Positions 33,579 to 42,233 of a DNA stretch of 44,868 nucleotides are shown here, in pieces (within the stretch, counting starts at the first letter, position 1; each line of letters starts with the position of its first letter). The position numbers and the translations under genes were made by a program. The stretch spans positions 1 through 44,868 of the forward strand of contig NZ_JMIO01000017.1 in NCBI RefSeq assembly GCF_000691865.1, written 5' to 3'. The stretch comes from Methanoculleus sp. MH98A. Its GTDB lineage: Archaea; Halobacteriota; Methanomicrobia; Methanomicrobiales; Methanoculleaceae. The notes beneath the pieces are model-generated. The model was not told the DNA's origin, made no database searches, and saw only the letters and a program-made list of their open reading frames with translations.

Positions 33579-34226
33579 ATGCATCATATCGACGTCCACG
33601 TGGAGAAGGACATCTACGATGTCAACAACCGCCTGGCAGATGCCAACGCGGCCCACCTCAAAGACCACGGCATCCGGGCGTTCGACCTTCTCGGCGCCAT
33701 CGGGTCGGGGAAGACCGCCACGATCGAGCGGCTCGTGCCGCTTATCCGCGAACAGGGCCTCCGCACCGGTGCTATCGCCGGGGACGTCTACGGCGACGAC
33801 GACTTCAAGCGGATCGTCGCCCTCGGGATCCCGGCCTACAACGCGAACACCGGAAAGGAGTGTCACCTCGACGCCCACCTGGTGGAGCACGCCATCGAGC
33901 ACCTTCCGCTCGACGATATCGACATCCTCTTCATCGAGAACGTCGGCAACATGGTCTGCCCGACCGACTTCCGGCTGGGCGCCGAGAAGAGGATCGTCGT
34001 CGTCAGCTCGACAGAAGGGGATGACGTGGTGAACAAGCACCCGATGATGTTTAGAAGCAGCAACATCGGCGTCATCAACAAGGTCGACCTCGCCGGGTTC
34101 GTCGGCGCCGACCTCGATCGGATGGAGGCGGATATGCGCCGCTACAACCCGGAGATGAAGATCTTCCGGACGAACATGAAGACCGGAAAAGGGTTGGACG
34201 AGCTGCTGGACGCGATCCTCGCGTGA
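33579..34226 (+). CDS. hypB: Hydrogenase/urease nickel incorporation GTPase HypB
   Basis: The 215-residue protein has P-loop GAIGSGKT (39-46), GDVYGDDD, the metal-binding Cys/His stretch KECHLDAHLVEHAIEHL, DILFIENVGNMVCPTDF and the guanine-specificity NKVDLAGF. HypB is the GTPase that helps place nickel in NiFe hydrogenases. The N-terminus has just a pair of His and not the long His-rich tail of some bacterial HypB. I prefer ATG 33579 over 33561 because of the TATA spacing. No other hyp gene lies in the window. Confidence 0.95.
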   Translation: MHHIDVHVEKDIYDVNNRLADANAAHLKDHGIRAFDLLGAIGSGKTATIERLVPLIREQGLRTGAIAGDVYGDDDFKRIVALGIPAYNANTGKECHLDAHLVEHAIEHLPLDDIDILFIENVGNMVCPTDFRLGAEKRIVVVSSTEGDDVVNKHPMMFRSSNIGVINKVDLAGFVGADLDRMEADMRRYNPEMKIFRTNMKTGKGLDELLDAILA

Positions 34227-34330
34227 TCAGCAGAGTTAAATATCCCGGTCCCGAATAGTTATAGCACTTTAACGAGAGATTGCTACCCCCGAAGGGTATT
34301 GCGTCCTCAGCAGAGTATATCGGTGGTCAC

Positions 34331-34708
34331 ATGCAGTGGCAAGGAAGATCAGTACGGAAGCCATCGGGCGGACGCTACCACACCTCCCAGGGCAAAAAGA
34401 GAACGGAGATCGGAAGAGCTCCGGCAGAGACGCATATCGGTGAAGAACGCAGGAGAATTGTCCGCACCTTCGGCGGCAACCAGAAGGTCCGGGCACTCCG
34501 GTTAGAGTACGCAACGGTCTCGAACCCCGCAACCGGCGAGACCAAAAAGACGAAGATCGAGGCGGTCGAGGCAAACAGCGCCGACCCGAACTACGTCCGG
34601 CGGAAACTCCTGACGAAGGGCGCCATCATCAAGACCGAGATGGGGCGCGCGCGGATCGTCAGCAGACCGAGCCAGGACGGCATCGTCAACGCCGTTCTGC
34701 TCGCATAA
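34331..34708 (+). CDS. rps8e: Ribosomal protein S8e
   Basis: The 125-residue protein begins with WQGRSVRKPSGGRYHTSQGKKR, the S8e signature, and continues with VSNPATGETKKTKIEAVEANSADPNYVRRKLLTKGAIIKTEMGRARIVSRPSQDG, all typical. It is a small-subunit protein of archaea and eukaryotes. GGTGGT ahead of the ATG serves as ribosome-binding site. A T-run at 34719-34724 after the stop is a likely terminator, overlapping the end of the convergent gene. Confidence 0.97.
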   Translation: MQWQGRSVRKPSGGRYHTSQGKKRTEIGRAPAETHIGEERRRIVRTFGGNQKVRALRLEYATVSNPATGETKKTKIEAVEANSADPNYVRRKLLTKGAIIKTEMGRARIVSRPSQDGIVNAVLLA

Positions 34709-34717
34709 GATACCCTC

Positions 34718-34725
34718 CTTTTTTA
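34718..34725 (+). terminator. T-run after rps8e
   Basis: CCTTTTTT directly after the S8e stop is typical of archaeal intrinsic termination, which needs only a T-run. It overlaps the last codons of the convergent DsrE-like gene. Confidence 0.45.
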
Positions 34726-35061
34726 CGGCCGAAGATACTGCCAGCCCTCCGCCTGCCTGACGACCAGTTCTACGATCGCGGACGGGACGGTTCCAACGTA
34801 ACCGGGGAAGTCTTTCTCCGACAGGTTCCGGGAACGAAGGGTGTTCTCGCAGACGACGAACCGGACACCCCGATCCGCAAGTTGCGCCATCAGCGCCGCC
34901 TGCGGGCTTCCGGTGCGGAGCTCCTCCACCCCGTCGGCATGGGCGACCACCTCGACCTCGACACCTGCAAGACCTTCAAGAAGGTTCTTTGTATTTCGCA
35001 GCACAAGGGCCGCCTTCTCGCGCTCGTCCAGGTGGACGGCGACCCGCGGGGAGGGAGTCAT
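34723..35061 (-). CDS. DsrE/DsrF-like small sulfur-relay-fold protein
   Basis: The 112-residue alpha/beta protein reads as a DsrE-like fold: PRVAVHLDEREKAALVLRNTKNLLEGL, then VEVEVVAHADGVEEL and VRFVVCENTLRSRNL with Cys71 at the position of the family's sulfur-carrying Cys. Family members move persulfide sulfur, though many have unknown roles. The ATG overlaps the stop of the SoxB-like gene by four bases (ATGA), so the two are made together and probably work together. Confidence 0.78.
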   Translation of the reverse strand: MTPSPRVAVHLDEREKAALVLRNTKNLLEGLAGVEVEVVAHADGVEELRTGSPQAALMAQLADRGVRFVVCENTLRSRNLSEKDFPGYVGTVPSAIVELVVRQAEGWQYLRP

Positions 35062-36497
35062 ACCGCCGTCACGCTCCCGCGGAGTTCGGCGCTGACGGGG
35101 CCTTTTGCCAGGTAGCGTTCGAGCGCCTCGATCGCCCGGACATCGAGGTTCTGGCGGTTCTTCCCGTACTTCGGCGGCACGCCCTGCCCGGTGACGAACG
35201 CCGCGCTGTAGACGGCGTCCGGGTCGAGCCTTTTGCCGGCCGCAAAGAACTCCTGGATCCGCAGCCCGGCCGGATTCTCCATCTTGCAGTAGAGGTTGAC
35301 CCCCATGCACCGCTTCACGTAGCCACCCATCTGCTGGTAGGGGTCGCGCGAAAAGGTCCGTTCCAGGTTCTCCTCCATCATCGCCCGGAGATCCCGGCCG
35401 GTGATCTCGACCGTCGAGACCGGGGGGTTCACCGGGATGATGTCCCAGAGATCGTTTTGTGTGACCGGGCCGGGCGGCACCGGGGCGCCGTAGCGCCAGC
35501 CATTCGAGAACGCCATCTCCGCACCCGTGGCGTCGAGGAGCGCCTGCAGGAGAAGGTTGTCCATCGTGGCCTCGAGAACCGTGTTCCGGTTAAGACCGGT
35601 CCGGGTCTCCCCGACGACCCGGGAGAGGTATTCGCGGTGGGGTTCCATGATCCCCTCGACCATCTCCTCGACCTCCGGGTGAGGCCGGATCTCTTCACCG
35701 ACGACGATGAGTTCGTGGTCGAACTTCTTCACCCGCCGGTTCTCGACCGTAAGGTCGAGCCGCCCGAGGAAGGAGGCGTGACAGCCCGACTGGATGATGA
35801 CGGTGTCGTTGACGACCGCTGGTTCAAAAAGCCGGTTGTGGGTGTGCCCTGAGAGGAGGACGTCGATCCCGTCCGTCTCGCGGGCGAGTTTCACCTCCTG
35901 CGGAAACCCGAGGTGCGATATCACCACGACAAGATCCACCCCCTCCTCTTCGCGGAGCCGGGCGATGTGACCGGGGAGTTCGGCGTTGCCGAGAGAGAAA
36001 TGGATCCCTTCCGAGAAGGAGTCCGGCATCACCTTGTCGACGATGGTGGCGGCGATGCCGATGACGCCCACCTGCAGACTATCGGTCTCGCAGACCGTAT
36101 ACGGGGGAAAGACCGGGTCGCCGGTCGCATCGTCGTAGCAGTTGTCGGCGAGGACAGGGTAATCGAGCCTCCCGGCAACCTTCCGGAACTGCTCCGGGCC
36201 GTAGGCGAACTCCCAGTGAGCGGTCATGGCATCGAAGGCGAGAGCGTTCAGGATCGGGACGAGCGCTTCGCCTTCCGACCGGACGGCAGGGTAGGTCCCG
36301 TGGATGGTGTCGCCGCAGTCGAACGCGAGCACAGTTCCCGGCCGCTCTTCACGGGCATCTTCGAGGAGAGCGGCAATCCGGGCATACCCGCCGGCCGTCC
36401 GGTACACCGGCGGCCCGGCGGCATAAAAGAGTTCCTGGTGCGGTTCCAGGTAGCCGTGCGAGTCGTTCACCTGGAGGAGCGTGAGGTGGTCGGTCAT
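35058..36497 (-). CDS. SoxB-like metallophosphatase / 5'-nucleotidase superfamily protein
   Basis: The 479-residue protein has the calcineurin-like metal motifs NDSHG (11-15), DCGD (60-63), H195 and GHTH (217-220). In place of the usual GNHEFD it has AHWEFAYG (93-100). This, with SNGWRYG (331-337) and DPYQQMGG (385-392), resembles SoxB, the thiosulfate-cleaving enzyme of sulfur oxidisers (HWEFTYG, SPGFRWG, DPYYQQGG), more than ordinary 5'-nucleotidase. Unlike bacterial SoxB there is no signal peptide, so it would act in the cytoplasm. I start at ATG 36497; the frame is open to a TTG upstream. Plain nucleotidase activity remains possible. Confidence 0.82.
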   Translation of the reverse strand: MTDHLTLLQVNDSHGYLEPHQELFYAAGPPVYRTAGGYARIAALLEDAREERPGTVLAFDCGDTIHGTYPAVRSEGEALVPILNALAFDAMTAHWEFAYGPEQFRKVAGRLDYPVLADNCYDDATGDPVFPPYTVCETDSLQVGVIGIAATIVDKVMPDSFSEGIHFSLGNAELPGHIARLREEEGVDLVVVISHLGFPQEVKLARETDGIDVLLSGHTHNRLFEPAVVNDTVIIQSGCHASFLGRLDLTVENRRVKKFDHELIVVGEEIRPHPEVEEMVEGIMEPHREYLSRVVGETRTGLNRNTVLEATMDNLLLQALLDATGAEMAFSNGWRYGAPVPPGPVTQNDLWDIIPVNPPVSTVEITGRDLRAMMEENLERTFSRDPYQQMGGYVKRCMGVNLYCKMENPAGLRIQEFFAAGKRLDPDAVYSAAFVTGQGVPPKYGKNRQNLDVRAIEALERYLAKGPVSAELRGSVTAV

Positions 36498-36586
36498 GGA
36501 TGCGGGAAGGGAGCGATGTGCAAAAAACGTTTGCGCCTCCGGCGGGATCACATTCTTTTTACGTTCCGCAGACCTCAATTCTAGTG

Positions 36587-37009
36587 ATGCGCAGGATATA
36601 CCATCGTTTCCCCCAATCCATCGACCTCGACTTCGAACTCGCCCGGCCGTTCCGGGAGGTCCTTGCCTGCATAGCCCGGATGCACGACACCCACACGACC
36701 GTACGGGGCGCCGACGGCCTCGTCAAGGAGCGGATGCTCGTTCAGATCGCGGACGGGCGGACGCAGTTCCTCGACCTGAACGACCTCGCGCCGCTCGCCG
36801 AGAAGGTCGCCGAGGCGGCTGACTTCCGGATCGACCTGCAGAGGACGCTGCTCACCCCTGAAAAGAGGCTCCCGGTCTCGGAGAACGTCTTCTTCCTCCG
36901 GATCGTCGACAAGGGTGCGGTGACCGAGTGCTACGTCGCGAAAGAGGGGCGGCTCGGAGACCTGGACGCGATGGACCTGCGAAAGATGCTCAAGGGTGCC
37001 TGCGAGTGA
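36587..37009 (+). CDS. Conserved hypothetical protein, partner of DUF2240
   Basis: The 140-residue protein is not a family I can name. It looks like a compact alpha/beta fold: DLDFELARPFREVLACIARM, MLVQIADGRTQFLDLNDLAPLAEKVAEAADF, then VSENVFFLRIVDKGAVTECYVA. The start is taken at ATG 36587, with an AT-rich stretch some 25 bases before it and no ribosome-binding site. Its TGA overlaps the GTG of the DUF2240 gene, so the two are translated together. Confidence 0.65.
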   Translation: MRRIYHRFPQSIDLDFELARPFREVLACIARMHDTHTTVRGADGLVKERMLVQIADGRTQFLDLNDLAPLAEKVAEAADFRIDLQRTLLTPEKRLPVSENVFFLRIVDKGAVTECYVAKEGRLGDLDAMDLRKMLKGACE

Positions 37010-37473
37010 GTGTCAAGATTGCGGTTGCCGCGCCGTTCAAGCACATGCGCAAAGACCGGCTGCAGAGGAGCGAGTTCGTCTTCTATATCGCCATCGACCG
37101 GAAGTGGATGAACAAGGAGCAGGCAAACCAGCTCCTGGAGCGGGCGAAGGCGGAGGGGCTCATCGAGGTGGACGGAGGAGCCATCCGGCCGCTCTTCGAC
37201 GTTGCCGAGGTCTCGATACCGCTCGGGTTCAAGCCCACCTCCGACGTCCTCGCAGCGTCGGAGAGCCCATACGAGGAGCTGATCGGGCGGATTGCCGCCG
37301 CGACGGAGAAGCCGCCCCAGGAGGTCGTCGCCGAACTCCACCGGATCGTCGCCGACAACTTCGACGGCAATCTCCGGGTGGAGGCGGCGGTGGTCATCCT
37401 CGCGAAGAAATACGGGGTGGCGTTCGACGACAAACTCCCCGCCCTGGAAAAATCGGTCGCGAAGTCACGATAA
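37006..37473 (+). CDS. DUF2240-family protein
   Basis: The 155-residue protein starts at GTG 37006, overlapping the previous stop by four bases. The sequence VAAPFKHMRKDRLQRSEFVFYIAIDRKWMNKEQANQLLERAKAEGLIEVDGGAIRPLFDV reads like a winged-helix domain and matches the archaeal DUF2240 family as I recall it. The rest is helical (EEVVAELHRIVADNFDGNLRVEAAVVILAKKYGV). Function is unknown; a nucleic-acid-binding role is inferred from the winged-helix appearance. Confidence 0.78.
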   Translation: MSVKIAVAAPFKHMRKDRLQRSEFVFYIAIDRKWMNKEQANQLLERAKAEGLIEVDGGAIRPLFDVAEVSIPLGFKPTSDVLAASESPYEELIGRIAAATEKPPQEVVAELHRIVADNFDGNLRVEAAVVILAKKYGVAFDDKLPALEKSVAKSR

Positions 37474-37502
37474 AATCTCTCTTTTCCCCCCACGTCCAGG
37501 AT

Positions 37503-38060
37503 TCACGCCCGCCGTTCGCCCACTTCGTTCATGAGCCCTTCCATCCACGCGGGGATCCGCACGCCGCCTTTCGGATACTGGGCCGGGACGTAAGGCTTGA
37601 TGTCGATGACGGGGCTGCCGTCGACGGCGTCGAGCCCGGTAACCTCGATAGTGTTCCCCCGCCGCGCGTGCAGCTGGACAACGGTCGCGAGCACGGGGTT
37701 GGGGCGCGCGGGGCTGCAGGTCGAGAAGATCCCGGTCTTCGGGATATCGGTCCTGCCCATCGGGTGTACGCGGTCGACGGACCGGCTCTCTTCCGGCACT
37801 CTGTGCCCCCAGTACAGCACCGTGACGTGGGAGTACTCCTCGATGCCGTCGAGCAGCGCGATGCGGTTCTCGTCGATGACGATCTCCGAGACAGCCTCTT
37901 TCACGCTCCTGACATGATCCCTGCTCGCGTCCGGCCCTTCCCGCATCGAGATGCCGTCCCTGCCGGCGACAAGGAAGGGTTCCTGTACGGTGCTCCGGAC
38001 GAACCCCACGGGCCGCAGGGTCATGCCGCCGGATTCGGGCGATGGCGTATGCATGGTCAT
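37503..38060 (-). CDS. trmO: tRNA t6A37 methyltransferase TrmO (TsaA/UPF0066 family)
   Basis: The 185-residue protein starts with TLRPVGFVRSTVQEPF, then has IDENRIALLDGIEEYSHVTVLYWGHR, DIPKTGIFSTCSPARPNPVLATVVQL and DAVDGSPVIDIKPYVP, the family's motifs. TrmO uses S-adenosylmethionine to methylate N6-threonylcarbamoyladenosine in tRNA-Thr; archaeal members are less studied. The usual ATRSPFRPNP motif is STCSPARPNP here. The ATG at 38060 has AGGTG at a good distance. It diverges from the radical SAM gene with just 40 bases between. Confidence 0.85.
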   Translation of the reverse strand: MTMHTPSPESGGMTLRPVGFVRSTVQEPFLVAGRDGISMREGPDASRDHVRSVKEAVSEIVIDENRIALLDGIEEYSHVTVLYWGHRVPEESRSVDRVHPMGRTDIPKTGIFSTCSPARPNPVLATVVQLHARRGNTIEVTGLDAVDGSPVIDIKPYVPAQYPKGGVRIPAWMEGLMNEVGERRA

Positions 38061-38100
38061 ACGTTGGCACCTGCTCGCGAATAGTTGTACCGGAGGTGAC

Positions 38101-39159
38101 ATGGCCCCCGTCGCACCGGTGTCCCAAAGGCTATCGTGCATGCCTGCGTCAGAAACCTGTATGCAAGATCTCGAGTCCTGCCGCCTCTGCGAGTGGAGGT
38201 GCGGTGTCGACCGGCTCCGCCGAGAGCGAGGGGTGTGCCGCGTCGGCCGGGCGGAGGTGGCGGCGACGATGTGTTCGGGCACCCTCGCGAGTTACATCGT
38301 CACCCTGCTCGGGTGCTGTTACCGCTGCCTCCACTGCAACGCTTACCGGATCTCGCAGTACCCCGACCCCGGCTGGCACTACGTCGGCCACGTGCCCGCG
38401 GCGGTGCTGGTGGCCGACGCACGGGAGCGGATTGCCGCCTACGGGGGCCCCCGCATCCGGACACTCGGGTTTACGGGCGGCGACCCGATCATCCACCTCC
38501 CCTACATCGAAGAGGTGGCGGGCGAGGTGAAGCGGCAGGGGCTCGATCTCGGGATCGGGATCTCGACCGGCGGCTTTGCAACGGAGGCGGCGATGGAGCG
38601 GATTGTCGACCTCTGTCGGACGATCACCCTCGAGATCAAGGCGTGGTCGGACCCGGTTCACCGCGCCCTCACGGGAGCGCCGGTGGGCCCGGTGCTCAGG
38701 AACGCGGAGTACCTCGTGCGCGAGGGGAGAGACCGGATCAGGGTCTTTCGGACGGTGGTGATCCCCGGCATGACCGATAAGGAGGTGGGCAGGATCGCGG
38801 CGTTCATCGCCTCGCTCGATCCGGGCGTGCCCTACCGGCTCATCGGTTTTCGGCCGAACAACGTCCTCTACTACCACCCGGGGCCGTCGAGAGAGCAGAT
38901 GGAGCATCTCTGTTCGGTCTGCCGTGATGCCGGGCTCGAAGACGTGGCCTGGAGCGGCTACTATCCCGAAGCGGTGCCGGACGAGATCGCAGCCCGGGCG
39001 GCAGGGCTCACCGGTGCATACGGGGGTGACCGGGCTGCGGCGCTCACCGCCGCGTATGCCGCGGCGTGCGGGTGTCCCACCCACCCCCGCGACTGCGGGG
39101 CATGCCCCCTCCGCGACCGCTGCCCCGCCACGCTCAGGGAACCCTGGCGCGGCCGGTAG
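38101..39159 (+). CDS. Radical SAM protein with additional N- and C-terminal Cys motifs
   Basis: The 352-residue protein has the radical SAM CX3CX2C at C72, C76, C79, then GFTGGDPIIH (the GGE-like SAM loop with Asp in place of Glu) and later the conserved IPGMTDKEVGRIAAFI typical of pyruvate formate-lyase-activase-like proteins. Ahead of it C27, C30, C34 and C46 (CRLCEWRC...GVCRVG) form a motif like that before the core of AmmeMemoRadiSam/PflX-type enzymes. The C-terminus adds CGCPTHPRDCGACPLRDRC, five cysteines that could hold another iron-sulfur cluster. GGAGGTGA lies just before the ATG at 38101. Substrate unknown; activation of another protein or RNA modification are both open. Confidence 0.83.
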   Translation: MAPVAPVSQRLSCMPASETCMQDLESCRLCEWRCGVDRLRRERGVCRVGRAEVAATMCSGTLASYIVTLLGCCYRCLHCNAYRISQYPDPGWHYVGHVPAAVLVADARERIAAYGGPRIRTLGFTGGDPIIHLPYIEEVAGEVKRQGLDLGIGISTGGFATEAAMERIVDLCRTITLEIKAWSDPVHRALTGAPVGPVLRNAEYLVREGRDRIRVFRTVVIPGMTDKEVGRIAAFIASLDPGVPYRLIGFRPNNVLYYHPGPSREQMEHLCSVCRDAGLEDVAWSGYYPEAVPDEIAARAAGLTGAYGGDRAAALTAAYAAACGCPTHPRDCGACPLRDRCPATLREPWRGR

Positions 39160-39218
39160 AACAGGGGATAGGGATACGGGGCGGAACAACGGATCTCAAG
39201 AAAAGGTTGGGGGCTGAT

Positions 39219-39617
39219 TTATTCAGCCGCCGCCTCGGGCTGGCTGAAGTATTCTGCCAGAGGTTTTGCACCGCTCTGTTTCACGGCGGCGTTGATCTGA
39301 ACGATATCGGCGCTGATCTCGTTGCCACGTACCGACTTCCTGCGGCGTTCCCCGTCCATGACCGGGTGGAACCCGACGCCCTTGGAGAGGAGGAGCCTTC
39401 GCCTTGACGGGCCGGGAAGGTCGCGACGTGCGGGAATGCCGGTCTTGTCCGTGGCACCGGTGATCTTGATCGTGTAGCCCGCAAAGCCGAGGACGTCTCC
39501 GTCGATCTCGTCGCCGATGCGCTTGCCGATGAACCCTCCGGCAGCGGGGCCGGTCGCATCGATCTTATATGAACGCCCGGTCTCCGGGTCTGATAGGATG
39601 ATTTTGAAATCTGCCAT
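39219..39617 (-). CDS. rps6e: Ribosomal protein S6e
   Basis: The 132-residue protein reads ADFKIILSDPETGRSYKIDATG, FIGKRIGDEIDGDVLGFAGYTIKITGATDKTGIPARRDLPGPSRRRLLLSKGVGFHP, with RRKSVRGNEISADIVQIN at the end: the archaeal S6e core. It has a short Ala/Glu-rich tail. A TATA-like CTTTTAATACC at about 39660-39670 lies some 45 bases before the ATG, with GGAG between. Confidence 0.97.
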   Translation of the reverse strand: MADFKIILSDPETGRSYKIDATGPAAGGFIGKRIGDEIDGDVLGFAGYTIKITGATDKTGIPARRDLPGPSRRRLLLSKGVGFHPVMDGERRRKSVRGNEISADIVQINAAVKQSGAKPLAEYFSQPEAAAE

Positions 39618-39719
39618 GTTGACGACTCCTTCGAAAGTACCTATACAATTTGAGAATATGGTATTAAAAGACTACCTCTGCAGGGTTAATGGGAGAGACC
39701 CGCACGTTCCCCGAACGGG

Positions 39720-41501
39720 TCACTTCCCCCAGAAGGGGTCTTCCCGGCGCTTGAGGGTGGTGAACTCCTCCAGGGTCTCGCGCAGGCTCGGGCTCAATTG
39801 ATCGATCATCTCCCGCTCGATCACCTTCACGTGCCGCTCCGGGATATCCACGTAGAGGTCGTCATCGACGTTGATCTGGCGGCCGACCGTCGGCCCTTCG
39901 ATCGAGATCGCCACTTCCTTGCCCGCTTCCGCCTCCTGGACGGATTCGTTCTTTGCCTGGATCTGCTTGATGCGGCCGACCTTCTTGCCGTTCGGGAGGG
40001 CGAGGTTGGCACCGCTCTGGAGTTTTCCCCCGAGGACCCTGACGCCGACCACCGCCGGGTTACTCTGCCGGAAGACGCAGTTCGGGAGGATCCGGATCTT
40101 CGCGGGCATGATCAGCTTCTCGAACTTCTGCCGTTCGAGCTCCTGCTTCTTCTCGTCGCGCCACTCGATGTAGTCGTCGATGAGCTGGTAGATGACCCCG
40201 CCCTCGAATATGCTGACGTGGGACATCGCCGTATCCGCGAGGGCGTCGATCGCGTCCGGCAGGACGGGGGTGTTGAAGGCGATGATCGCGCTGTAGAGGG
40301 GGTCCTTGATCGTCCCCGCCTCGATGACGTCGTGGCGGGTGACCGGTCCCACGATCGCCCGCATCACCTGGATCTGGTGGCCCTCGAGTTCCTTCGAGAG
40401 GGCTTCGAGTGCGCCGATGGTGTCTGCCCGGATGATGACGCCGACATCGGAGAGATTCACCTCGATGTCCTGAACTTCACGCCGGACCTGCTCGATCACC
40501 TCTTCCCGGTTGCCGCCCCGGGCGACCCGGAGGGGAGAGCCCGCGATGACCCCGTCGAGTTTCGGGGCGGCGACTTTGATCCCCGCAGCGGCGGTGACGG
40601 ATTTAACCCGTTCGAACCGCTCCTCGATCAGGATCTCGCTCATCGGGCGGGGCTTTAAGAGCGAGCGCACTTTCGTCTCGATGATCTGGTCGTTGCCTGC
40701 GACCACGATCTCGTCCCCGACCCTGAGGGTGCCGTCGTAGAGGATCACGTCGAGCGTCATCCCGAGCCCCCGCTCCTCCTTCACCTCAAGCACGGTGCCG
40801 GCGCCGGGGCCGTCGGCGCTGACCTTGAGGCTCTCGGTCATGTAACGCTGGGCAAGCCCGATCAGCACCATGAGGATATCGGGGACGCCTTCCCCCGTGA
40901 TGGCGCTCGTCGGCACGATGCAGATGTTCCGCGCGAAGTCCGAGACCCGGTCGAACCGTTCGGAGTTGAACCCGAGGTCGGAGAGTTTGCCGACGAGTTC
41001 GTACACCTTCGTCTCGACCATGCCCTGGACGCGATCGTTCTGCTGCGCAAACGTCTTCAAGAACGGCTGGTTCTCCTGGACGCGCCAGCCGTGGATGCGG
41101 TCGACCTTGTTTGCCGCGATGACGAACGGCGTCTTGTAGTTGCGCAGGATCTGGAGCGCCTCGATCGTCTGGGGGCGGAAGCCCTCGTTGATGTCCACCA
41201 CGACGATCGCCATGTCGGCAAGCGCCCCGCCGCGCGCACGAAGGGTGGTGAAGGCGTGGTGGCCGGGGGTGTCGATGAAGAGGAGGCCCGGGACGTTGAC
41301 GCTGACCTGGCTTAAGGCTCCGCCCATGCGGGTGACTGCATCGATGGGAACAAGCGTGGCACCGATGTGCTGTGTAATCTCGCCTTCTTCGGTAGATACC
41401 ACGGACGAGCCCCGGATCCGGTCCAGGAGCGATGTCTTGCCGTGATCTACGTGGCCCATCACGCAGACGATGGGGGTCCTGATCGTTGATTCCTTTGCCA
41501 T
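39720..41501 (-). CDS. infB: Translation initiation factor aIF5B (IF2)
   Basis: The 593-residue GTPase begins [21 protein letters not shown] (G1), DTPGHHAF (G3) and ANKVDR (G4), with the family's [17 protein letters not shown] switch region, then domains II-IV. It joins the ribosomal subunits and helps place initiator tRNA. The C-terminus has the helical eIF1A-binding type tail ([24 protein letters not shown]). The ATG at 41501 has GGTGA nine bases ahead; the frame is open 27 codons further without any such site. It is 102 bases downstream of nothing on its own strand, and rps6e follows it. Confidence 0.97.
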   Translation of the reverse strand: MAKESTIRTPIVCVMGHVDHGKTSLLDRIRGSSVVSTEEGEITQHIGATLVPIDAVTRMGGALSQVSVNVPGLLFIDTPGHHAFTTLRARGGALADMAIVVVDINEGFRPQTIEALQILRNYKTPFVIAANKVDRIHGWRVQENQPFLKTFAQQNDRVQGMVETKVYELVGKLSDLGFNSERFDRVSDFARNICIVPTSAITGEGVPDILMVLIGLAQRYMTESLKVSADGPGAGTVLEVKEERGLGMTLDVILYDGTLRVGDEIVVAGNDQIIETKVRSLLKPRPMSEILIEERFERVKSVTAAAGIKVAAPKLDGVIAGSPLRVARGGNREEVIEQVRREVQDIEVNLSDVGVIIRADTIGALEALSKELEGHQIQVMRAIVGPVTRHDVIEAGTIKDPLYSAIIAFNTPVLPDAIDALADTAMSHVSIFEGGVIYQLIDDYIEWRDEKKQELERQKFEKLIMPAKIRILPNCVFRQSNPAVVGVRVLGGKLQSGANLALPNGKKVGRIKQIQAKNESVQEAEAGKEVAISIEGPTVGRQINVDDDLYVDIPERHVKVIEREMIDQLSPSLRETLEEFTTLKRREDPFWGK

Positions 41502-41891
41502 GATAATCACCTTCCGGTATATGCTGTATGGACGAATAAACCCGAAAAATCCCGAGATATTGACCGCTTTTTTCCGAATCACGCCAGAGTCAGGGTGATT
41601 CCCCTACCCCCGGGGCGTCGCTCGGCGCCCGGAACACTGGTACGTTATAGAACATGGTGTCTATTAATAATTCACCCCGACGATTCACACCTCCGGTGCT
41701 CAAACCGCATTCCTGCAGGATCCCTGTTCCCACTGCAAATAACGGCGACCGGATCGGGCGGCACGGCAGCCGGATTCCCGGCTGAATGCAACCGGGGGGA
41801 TATGCGCCCATGGTTCCGGGGAGGCGTGTAATGCGGGCTCGGCGAAGAGATACCTTAATCAAATCCGACTGCCAATTATTATGAGTACCTT
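41502..41891. other. Gene-free stretch between infB and tRNA-His
   Basis: The right-hand part of infB's leader holds TATA-like stretches (about 41515 and 41535-41541). A 90-codon leftward frame at 41590-41862 has no recognisable features and I do not count it as a gene. An AT-rich CTTAATCAAAT at about 41853-41863 is a plausible promoter for tRNA-His. I see nothing else. Confidence 0.5.
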
Positions 41892-41964
41892 GCCAGGGTG
41901 GGGTAGTCGGTTATCCTAAGGGACTGTGGATCCCTCGACCCGGGTTCGAATCTCGGCCCTGGCC
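41892..41964 (+). tRNA. tRNA-His (anticodon GTG)
   Basis: The 73-base sequence folds as a cloverleaf: acceptor GCCAGGG with CCCTGGC, anticodon arm AGGGA-CTGTGGA-TCCCT with GTG at 34-36, and T arm CCGGG-TTCGAAT-CTCGG. The discriminator is C, as expected for histidine. The base before position 1 is T, so the G-1 that marks histidine tRNAs does not seem to be encoded. CCA is not encoded. A T-rich stretch follows. Confidence 0.93.
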
Positions 41965-41979
41965 TTCCTTTTGTTTCGT
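41965..41979 (+). terminator. T-rich stretch after tRNA-His
   Basis: TTCCTTTTGTTTC follows the tRNA directly and is the likely termination signal. Confidence 0.45.
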
Positions 41980-42200
41980 TCGATCGTCTCGGATTGCTCC
42001 TGGATACACTGATCAGGAAGGCGTCTCAAACACCGATACCGGGGCGAGGAGACCCATTCGAAACGCATCGCGTTTCTCAAACCCCTGCCCGATGGCCGGT
42101 CGCCCGCCCTCCATCAGTTCTTTTTGCACACCAGCCATCAGGAGGGAAAAACCGCCGCTCGACAGGCGCAAGACTTCGAAAAACTTCGTCGTTAACGCCA

Positions 42201-42212
42201 GGTATAATTATC
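42201..42212 (+). promoter_or_regulatory. TATA box of the serpin gene
   Basis: GTATAATTATCC lies about 28 bases before the ATG at 42234, and no ribosome-binding site lies between, so a leaderless message is likely. Confidence 0.5.
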
Positions 42213-42233
42213 CGGGACACCATACCGCACACC

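Noticed and set aside
41590-41862. A 90-codon leftward frame upstream of infB
   Set aside because: No ribosome-binding site, motif or neighbour argument supports it.
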